In this document: positions 9,864 through 16,819 of the stretch, piece after piece
How positions within the stretch are numbered: the stretch's first letter is position 1
Layout: every line of letters begins with the position of its first letter
Notes under the pieces: model-generated
What the model was told of the DNA's origin: nothing
Database searches by the model: none
Seen by the model: only the letters and a program-made list of their open reading frames with translations
Program-made: the position numbers and the translations under genes
Origin: Parachlorella kessleri
Lineage: Eukaryota; Chlorophyta; Trebouxiophyceae; Chlorellales; Chlorellaceae
DNA: 16,819 nt
Assembly (NCBI GenBank): GCA_001598975.1
Contig: BBXU01000683.1
Span: forward strand, 1-16,819
Direction: 5' to 3'

Positions 9864-12800
9864 ATGTGTCCAGTCAGGGGGCTGGATCATGTGATACTTA
9901 ACCACGGAAATAGGATTGCAAGGCATTGCACATCCGCCTTGACATTAGCCTGCAGTGACCCAGGCTTGCTTTGCTGGCGCAGAGTGAGTGCACTGGACGC
10001 CAAGCGCCTACCCCAGGACTTGGAGGCGTCTGTGCGCTTCGTCCTTGACCTTGATGATGCAGCAGTGCCAGTGGTACACCAGGCCGCTGGGGACGGCAGC
10101 AACGCAGCCATCAATTACCCAGGCATTGCTGAGCATCTGCAGCAGGCAGTAGCCTCCCAAGACTGCGACACCAACAGCTTTCACCCAGCAGGACATGCTA
10201 CTCCTACGGCGGCCTCCGCCGGCGAGGCCGCTGCCGCAGGTGCTGCCTCGGCGGCGCTAAATGGCAGGTTGGGCCCACCCCTTGTGGTGATGTCTGAGGC
10301 ACGCGGGGGCCCGACAGTAGAGGGCGGCTTGTCAGCCTTGGGAAGGTGGGTCTGGGTGGGTGGGAGGTCCATCCTGCTGGGTCCAAAAGCACCGGCCATG
10401 CAGAAATATACTTGGGCACTGCTGTGTCCAGCCTGCCAGTCAACCCTTCAGTATCACTTGTAGCAGACGCATGCGAGGATGTGTGGACAGTTGATGCGAC
10501 TGAGTTGGCACGTTACCTCGGCACCTGGAGCATACAGTGTTCTGCAGTACTCTGACTGACATCTACCCTGCCAGGACCCTCCTCCTTGCAGCGCCTGTGA
10601 CCAGGGTATCTGTAGCACGCTTGCGGAGCATGCACCGCTCTCCTAGTGCCGGCCGCAGGTCCTCCTTCAGCACTGTGCGGGGCAACGTGTGTGTCTACAA
10701 GGGCAAGTGGATGTACGAAGTGCAGCTGGGCAGCTCGGGGATCATACAGCTGGGGTGGACCGCCCTGTCAGCGCGGTACACATCTGAGGAGGGAGTGGGC
10801 GACAGCAATGACAGGTGGGCGGGGTGGGCTCCTCGCCTGGGGGCGTATTTAAACCAGTAGATTTCAGGAGTACCGGCGCGCTTGTGGCTGTTGCCGCGTG
10901 GCCAGACCCTGGCCATTGGACTGCCAAACCTCGCAAAAGGGCCCTTGCCTTGTCACACTGGCTTCGTACACATGGTGATTGACAACTTAAGCTTGCAGCC
11001 AACGCGGTGCTTTCCGTGGCAGCCCCCCAGCATGGCCGCCACCTTATGAACACCAGGTGCATCACCCACGTCCTGAGGTGTCGCTGAGGCTCCATCCATG
11101 TGCTGCAGCTACGCCTATGACGGCAAGCGGCGGCGGAAGTGGAACGTCACCGCCGCCCCCTATGGTGACGCCTGGACCGCTGGGGATGTGATTGGCTGCG
11201 CTATAGACATGGACGCGGGGACCATCAGCTACTACCGAAATGGAATGGACCAGGCAAGTGCTTGGGAATTCTACACGGGGCACCCCTGGGCAAGCGCAGG
11301 GTAGCAGGGTTCCAACTAGCGACTGGCGTGTGTGCAAGGATGTGGCTAGGGCTAGTGCGTCTCTGCAGCATGTGCCTGGAGGCCCACTGCAAAGCCTTTG
11401 GTCCTAATGGAGGGGTGCAATAGCAGTGCCACAAACACTGCCCTGGTCGCCTCGTGGCCAGCCGTATGTGGCCGTTGACAGGGGAGTGCAGGTTTTGCAT
11501 CCTGGGGCTGGCGCAACCCCTTCCAGCTGGGCTGATGAATGGAGTTGGTCAGCAGACTTGGGACTTTTGAGGAGACATAACAATGGTTATGATGAGACTC
11601 ACTCGTAGGCTTCCAAGTGCAGGGCGTGGCGTTTGACTATGTCCGGCGGCGGGTTGCGGGGGCGGCGTACTTCCCGGGCGCCTCCCTGAGCGTTGGGGAG
11701 CGCTGCGAGTTCAACTTTGGCGCCAGGTGTGGGAAGGCGCGCAGCGGCGGCTGTATGGATGACTAATGGGGTTGGACTTTCTGGCTTACGCGTCCTGCCC
11801 ACACCCTGAACATCCTCTGCATGCCGCCCTGTCAAACCAGGCAAATCATCCCGACACACAACGACACAACATGCCAAACTGTATGCCATCACGAATTGGT
11901 GCGAGTGCTGCCTGGCACAGTGGTGCACGGCTTGTTTAGTAAGCTTGCCAGGTTCCTGGCAAGCGCTGGCGGTTCCTGGGACGAGCCTCCGGCTGGCAGT
12001 CTAGTCTTGCTCACTAGCGTCGCTGCTTTGCCTGCTTGGTGGGGTGTCGTCTGTGGTGGACAGTCTGATGCAGGACGGGCGGTAAGAAACTATCTGTGCT
12101 CTATTGGGTCAGACTACAGTCCTGGTTGTCCTCCATCGGTTGCCTGGTGTGGGTCCAAGCTAGAGTGCCCGAACAAGATATTTCTTTCCCTGCATGGGCA
12201 CGCCTGCTGCAGGCCTTTGCGGTACCCCATGGAGGGCTATGCCGCGCTGGAGGCCCCCCCGCCCCCTGCCCAGCTGCGTGCCGCCTCCTACCTCTCTGCC
12301 TGCCTGCTGAGGCTCGCCGAGCTGCAGTCGCAGCATGCCCAGCAGACAGAGCAAGCACAGCAGGCCCAGCAAGTGGAGCAGCACCGGTGGCGGATAGAGG
12401 CTAGCTCCGCAACTCCTGCTGGCCCCTCCGACCCAGGCTCTCCCCACCGCTCTCCAGCGGCCGCCACGGCACCTGCGGGCCTTGGGGTAACGGCGCAAGC
12501 CGTCAGAGCCCAAGCGTCCCCTGGCCCCGCCTGGGGGCTCCCCAGCAGCCCACGAGGGCTGGGGGCGGCCGAGGAGCTGCTGAGCCCGCTGGGAGAGGGC
12601 GGGGCCGGGGAGAAGGCGCCGGCGGCCTCTCCTGAGGCGCCAGCGCAGGTTCTCGCTCTGGAAGATGCCGCCGCGGCCGCCGATGGAGAGGGGGTTGTTG
12701 AGCCGAGCGCTGCCGCTGCGCCTTCAGCGCCCTGGGTTCTTCCTCGGACGGTGTTGGCGCCGGCACTGGGGCAGGATGAGGCGGTGCTGCTTGCCTCGCT

Positions 12801-15800
12801 GCTGGCGGCACACCTGGGCCCGTTGTGCGTTGCCGAGCCGTATGCTGTGTGCGCTGGGCTGCTGCCCAAGCTGCAAGAGGCGCTGGAGGCTGGCAGGTGG
12901 GCCAGGGCGGCCTGCCAGGCCATTGAGCGCTGCAGGCCTGGGGAATGATGCTTGATTGTTCCTGGTGCTCACGGGCGAGAGAAGCGTTGGACCTGCCAGG
13001 CTGGAGCTGGTGCTCGCTTGTTGAGCACCGGTGGGCCCTGAAGCGACATCAGATCCTTCAATCTACAACTGCAAGACCCAGGGCACGAGGGTTTGGGCTC
13101 CCTTGGTGGTGACTGGGGCACACCTGAGCAAATCCCTACGGGTGTCACGTGCACATTGCTGCTGTTATGGTGCTGCGTGCTGGGCCTGACCTTGGGTGGC
13201 CTGCCTGTGCCTTAGGCCTTGCCTGCTGGGCCTGCTGGACCTGCTGGAGGCCGCCCTGGAAGAACACGAGCTGCACGCGCTGCAGAGGCTGGTGGTGCAG
13301 GTATCGTCTGCACCCATAGTGCCTGGCGTGGATTGCCTGCCCGCCTGCCTGCCCGCCTGCCTGCCTGCCCGCCTGCCTGCCCGCCTGCCTGCCCGCCTGT
13401 GTGCCTGCCTGCCTGCCTGTGCTGGTGGACGTGCTGACTGACCTTGGGCAACAGGGGTTTCGAGTTATGGCGACCAGCGTGCTTCCCAGCAGCTGCTTGC
13501 TGCCTGCCCTACCTTGGGCTCCCTCTCAGTGCATGCAGGGAGCTGGGCCGAGTGAGCTCGGCCTCAGCCCTTACCGGGCATGGTGTAGTGCAACTATTGT
13601 GTGTGTTGCTGCAGGACTGTGGCCAGCGGGTGCGGGGCTGCGTGTGGGATAGGGCCGAGCTGCCAGCTTCTCAAGCGGCGGTGGCATTACAGCTGTGGGA
13701 GGCCCTTCTGGAGAACGACATATGGAGGTGGACAGGTTTTTTGTAAGGGCACGCTGCGTCTTGAGCATGGAAGGTGCCTAAGTAGAATGTTTGCCAGGCT
13801 TGCGATGTTTTGCTGGGCAGGCTGGATGGCAGGCTGTGGGGCACAGGCGTGGCAAATGTTGGCAAGCATTTGCTGTAGTATGGGCTCACGTTGTTGGCTG
13901 GCAGATCCCAAGCACCCGTAGCCATGGCCTGCTTGGCAGAGTCGTACCTTTGTCAGGGGACGCGCTGTGTGTGCGGTGCGTGTTCTGCAGGCGCCGGTGG
14001 CTGACATCACGGGAGTGGATGGGCGAGATGGAGGCGCTGCTGACAGTGCGCCAGCCCACAAGCGGTGAGGGCCGGCCCCTCACCAACAGCCAAGCCAAGC
14101 TGGGGAATGCCGCTGAGAACCAGCCGGGTTGGCTAGTGGGCTGTGGGTGTAGGCGCTGCGTGGCTGGGGGAGGTTTGCTGCGCACTGGTGGCGCGGCGTC
14201 TTCTGCGGTGTTGGCTCCATAGGCTGGCTTGCTGGCCGGCTAGCCAGTATTGCCCTTGTTTGGGTGGCCCTGCGAGGCGACAAGAGCGAAGGCCTTTCTT
14301 TGCCTATCAGTTCAGCATATGAACCAGCTACCTCCTGGGGGCCCAACAAGCTGAGATGCCGGCGTGCCCTGCGCTTGTGTGCAGCTGACCTGGAGGTGTT
14401 GTTTGCGGGCGTGGGGGCACCAGCCAGCGGCCGGGAGGAGTTGGGTGATGGGGGGCAGCCCAGGGCTCAAGGCCTGGAGGACCTGGCAGCCGTTGAAGCG
14501 GCCCTCGACCAGGTCAGGCCCGGCTGAGCAGGGTAGCTGGGGCAGGGCCAGCGCCAGCTGCCTGTTTGGCGTAGGCTTGGCTCCCTACCGTACAAATGGA
14601 ATGATCCTCTCCCACGACACACAGAACGGCTATTTTGTTGTCCTTGCAAAACACCTCTGAAAGTGGCTTTGTGAGGTGGACTAGTGATGACTAGTGGTGA
14701 CATTACCTGCAGGTGGAGGAGGTGCAGGCGGCGATCCTGCTGCGCCTGTGGCGCCAGGCGGGGCCGCTGGACCTGGCGCACCCGCTTAAAGGCCAGCCGG
14801 CCCCCTGGAAAGCGTGCTGTGCACCCCCGGTGGGGGCAGGCATAGGGTCAGTTGCAAGCTCCGAGGCTGGCCCAGGCAAAGCAGGGGAGGGGGGCGGGCA
14901 GGGGGGTGGTGAGGCGCCCAACGGGCTGCAGGAAGGGGAGCGTGCACAGCAGGCAGCACAGCGGACACAGCAGGGGTCTTCCCAGGCGGCTGAGCTGGGT
15001 GTCTCTGACGTGCAAGGCGGCGGCCTCACTGACCCAGAGGGTGGGAGTGATGGGGCAGGCGCAGGGCGGGGTGAGGTGGCGGCGGCAAGCCTGGCTGATA
15101 CCAGTATTGCTGCTGGGCCTTCGGGGGCAGCTGTACCTGATCATACCAGCACCCAAGCTGCCCTGCCCGCAGCACCTGTTACAGCGGGCACGGGGGCAGC
15201 AGACGGACCCGGCCCGCGCCCACGCTATGACCCGCTGGGGCTGGGCCGACCCCCCAGCAGAGCAGGCACAGCAGCCCGGGAAGCAGCCCCAGCAGGGCGC
15301 AGCGCCAGTGGCAGTGAAGCTGTCTCCTCTGCCCTGCCCCCGGTGCCCCGCCCACCGCCGCAGCAGCAACAGCCCACAGCAGCTCCGGCGGGGGCAGTGC
15401 CTGCTGTGCTGGCTGAGGGCGACTGTGTGCGCTGGCTGGTGGCCTGGCTGGTGCACAAGAACCGAGCGGCCAGGAGGGACATGCCACCCCCGGGGCTGTC
15501 AGGTAAGCTGGCTGGACCTACACCCATCAGCATTGGGGATTTGAGGGTGCTTGTGCCTAGGTGATGAGAGAGAGAGAGAGCACATGGCTGGACTCATTGC
15601 CGGGCAGACTCGTATCAGGCCAGGTGGACGCAGGGAGAGTGATCTGTAGGAGGGAGGGAGGGGGCTGGGGGGATCGGTTCTGCCACGTCCCTGCTACTCT
15701 GGGGTGAGGAGCCTGCTTGGCCTGGGTGGCGACGTACGTATATCTTTTCATGGGTCCTTGTTGGCCTCAAGGAGTATCCCTCAACTGCGAGACGCTCTCA

Positions 15801-16819
15801 TTCACTTATATTTGGGGTTGTCTGTCTCACTCTGAGGCAGACCAAGTAGTACGCCCGGTCACCCACGCTTGGGATATACCCAACATCACTGCTGCTGGTT
15901 GGCTGCCCATGCAGACAGTACCGTCTTGACCTCCCTGTTCTTTGCCACGCTGCGCCTGCTACGCTCGATGCTGGACACAGCACACATCCAGGGGCAGCCC
16001 TTCCGCTTCGCGGCGCACATGTGGCTGCAGGTGTGAGGGCCACCAGGGCTGAGTGAGGACCAACACACATGAAGGGGTATTTGTATGAAGTGTCGTCTGC
16101 ACTGAGCTATGTGTATGGGGTGTCATCCGCACTTGCAGTGCTGCATGCCTTCCTGCCTTACACCCCTGCGCCCTCCAGTGCAACCTGCTGGTGTGAGAGG
16201 CCCAGCAATGCGCTGCTCAGCGCTGGAACGGCGTGGATTAATTGGCCATGCTGACCTGGAATGACGTGGATGCATACGTCCTGGCATACCTGCATCACCA
16301 CCTAGGCTATGGCCCTACTTGACCTGGATCATGGTGTTCGTGCTTACCTAAGCCCCATGCCCCCTTGCTTGTAGGGCCTGCTGACCCCACGAGACTTGCC
16401 CAAGACGCAGCAGCAGTCGCTGGCGGCGCAAGACTTGTACGATGATATGCCGCGCCTGGGTGGCACGCTGGGCCACCTGGGCAAAGCGCACCGGCCGGCG
16501 CCTGCTGAGATGGCGGCAGCTGTGCACCTAGAAGTGCCTGCTGGGCCTGCTAGGGAAGCTTGGAGCTCTGAGGCGCCGCCAGCAGTGCAACTGTTCGATC
16601 CAGCAGGTGAGGCTGGATCGTACCCTGTCGCGTGGCTGGGACATACATGGGAAGGAGGGAAGGAGAGGGGAGGTGGGCAGCCAGGCGGCATGACGTAGTT
16701 TTGTGAAGCCAGCCTGTGGCTCCATTGTTTTGTTGACAGCACGAGGGACCACCAATGGGGACTTACTTAACAGCTGTCCCGCCCCGCCGATTTTGAGCCC
16801 TGTACTCCCTGCTGCTGGG
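9864..16819 (+). CDS. KPC1: RNF123/KPC1-like (plant RKP-like) E3 ubiquitin ligase with SPRY domain, N-terminal ~1081 residues, 13 exons, 3' part outside window
   Basis: This is a homologue of RNF123/KPC1, the cytoplasmic RING E3 ligase of the Kip1 ubiquitination-promoting complex (RKP in Arabidopsis). Exons: 9864-10345 (start uncertain), 10605-10814 (or from 10647), 11109-11253, 11623-11726, 12213-12896, 13216-13300, 13615-13727, 13991-14064, 14385-14512, 14713-15502, 15915-16030, 16375-16606, 16740-end. Every phase agrees across all 12 introns and no stop appears. Residues about 90-140 hold NYPGIAEHLQQA and NGRLGPPLVV, as at the N-terminus of animal RNF123. The SPRY domain spans about 185-314: NVCVYKGKWMYEV, GIIQLGW, EEGVGDSND/SYAYDGKRRRKWN, GDVIGCAIDMD, ISYYRNGMD, AAYFPGASLSVGERCEFNFGAR. 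Then come RPLRYPMEGYAAL and family-like helical segments, including RWLVAWLVHKNRA, TLRLLRSMLD and DMPRLGGTLGHL. The RING finger is not reached. Exons 5 and 10 carry long low-complexity inserts. Introns over 300 bases (11254-11622, 11727-12212, 12897-13215, 13301-13614, 14065-14384, 15503-15914, 16031-16374) contain no other gene I can see. Confidence 0.93.
11254..11622 (+). other. GC-AG intron inside the SPRY domain of the KPC1-like gene
   Basis: The exon ending ...SYYRNGMDQ stops at 11253 and is followed by GCAAGT, with no GT within the next few bases in phase. The acceptor is AAGTGCAG ending at 11622, and the next exon opens GVAFDYV in phase 0, restoring the conserved SPRY order. Confidence 0.85.
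12315..12765 (+). repeat. Low-complexity coding insert in KPC1-like exon 5
   Basis: After the conserved RYPMEGY segment the protein becomes Gln-rich (HAQQTEQAQQAQQVEQ, residues about 350-366) and then Ala/Pro/Gly/Ser-rich to about residue 500, where the helical QDEAVLLASLLAAHL segment begins. Animal RNF123 has only a short link here, so this is an expansion, probably disordered. Confidence 0.75.
13335..13420 (+). repeat. (CCTG/CCCG)n microsatellite in KPC1-like intron 6
   Basis: About 86 bases of tandem GCCTGCCC/GCCTGCCT units lie inside the intron between exons 13216-13300 and 13615-13727. The repeat creates open frames on both strands (LPACLPAC-like) that are artefacts. Confidence 0.95.
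14810..15410 (+). repeat. Low-complexity coding insert in KPC1-like exon 10
   Basis: Within exon 10, residues about 708-908 are Gly/Ala/Pro/Gln-rich without recognisable family sequence. The exon begins with VEEVQAAILLRLWRQAG and ends with EGDCVRWLVAWLVHKNRAARRDM, both helical and family-like, so the insert sits between conserved blocks and is probably a disordered loop. Confidence 0.75.
15566..15580 (+). repeat. (GA)n microsatellite in KPC1-like intron 10
   Basis: A short pure GA run, with a GGAGGGAGGG tract about 70 bases downstream in the same intron. Confidence 0.85.
16082..16141 (+). repeat. Two diverged 30-base direct repeats in KPC1-like intron 11
   Basis: Copy 1 begins at 16082 (TGTATGAAGTGTCGTC...) and copy 2 at 16112 (TGTATGGGGTGTCATC...), matching at most positions of the first 25 bases. 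They look like an old tandem duplication within the intron. Confidence 0.7.

Noticed and set aside
12288..12923. 211-codon minus-strand frame rich in Ala and Ser
   Set aside because: It is the shadow of KPC1-like exon 5, whose plus-strand frame is fixed by conserved RYPMEGY sequence and matching phases on both sides.
13212..13451. Pro/Cys- or Gly-rich open frames around the satellite
   Set aside because: They are produced by the intronic CCTG/CCCG repeat, which is open in several frames on both strands.
1..16819. An operon-like or defence-type system linking the three genes
   Set aside because: The genes are eukaryotic, spliced and on both strands, and belong to unrelated cellular processes. 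No shared repeat, mobile element or regulatory array ties all three together.

Overview
This window looks like nuclear DNA of a eukaryote with dense introns, most likely a green alga (Chlorophyta). It holds many short exons separated by introns of roughly 60-490 bases with ordinary GT...AG ends. The DNA is rich in GC and in CTG/CAG, the proteins carry long Ala/Gln/Pro/Gly-rich runs, and the gene set fits a plant/algal lineage. The lineage is inferred. The splicing and the protein motifs are read directly from the sequence. I see no bacterial operon, mobile element, CRISPR array, rRNA or tRNA.

Three protein genes fill the window. (1) Positions 375-3836, minus strand: the N-terminal 505 residues, in 11 exons, of a type IIB (PMCA/ACA-like) plasma-membrane-type Ca2+-ATPase. 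It has the TGE, PEGLP and DKTGTLT motifs. The rest of the gene lies beyond the left edge, behind a C-rich/CA-rich intron. (2) Positions 4786 to about 9610, minus strand: a protein of about 1000 residues in about 12 exons, made of Ala/Leu-rich helical segments that look like HEAT/ARM repeats. I cannot name its function. It resembles, from memory only, an uncharacterised plant protein family. (3) About 9864 to beyond 16819, plus strand: the first ~1081 residues, in 13 exons, of an RNF123/KPC1-type (plant RKP-type) E3 ubiquitin ligase with a complete SPRY domain. Its C-terminal RING finger would lie outside the window.

Genes 2 and 3 are divergent and share a short intergenic region of at most about 250 bases, which contains a perfect 9-base inverted repeat around TGAC-TC-GTCA. 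Genes 1 and 2 are head-to-tail on the minus strand with about 950 bases between them. The three genes look like unrelated housekeeping functions (calcium export, unknown helical scaffold, ubiquitination) and I see no sign that they form one system.

The most notable features are three GC-AG introns, one in each gene, supported by reading-frame continuity; the unnamed helical-repeat gene; the promoter palindrome; and large low-complexity inserts in the RNF123/KPC1-like protein. I found no convincing undescribed biological system here.
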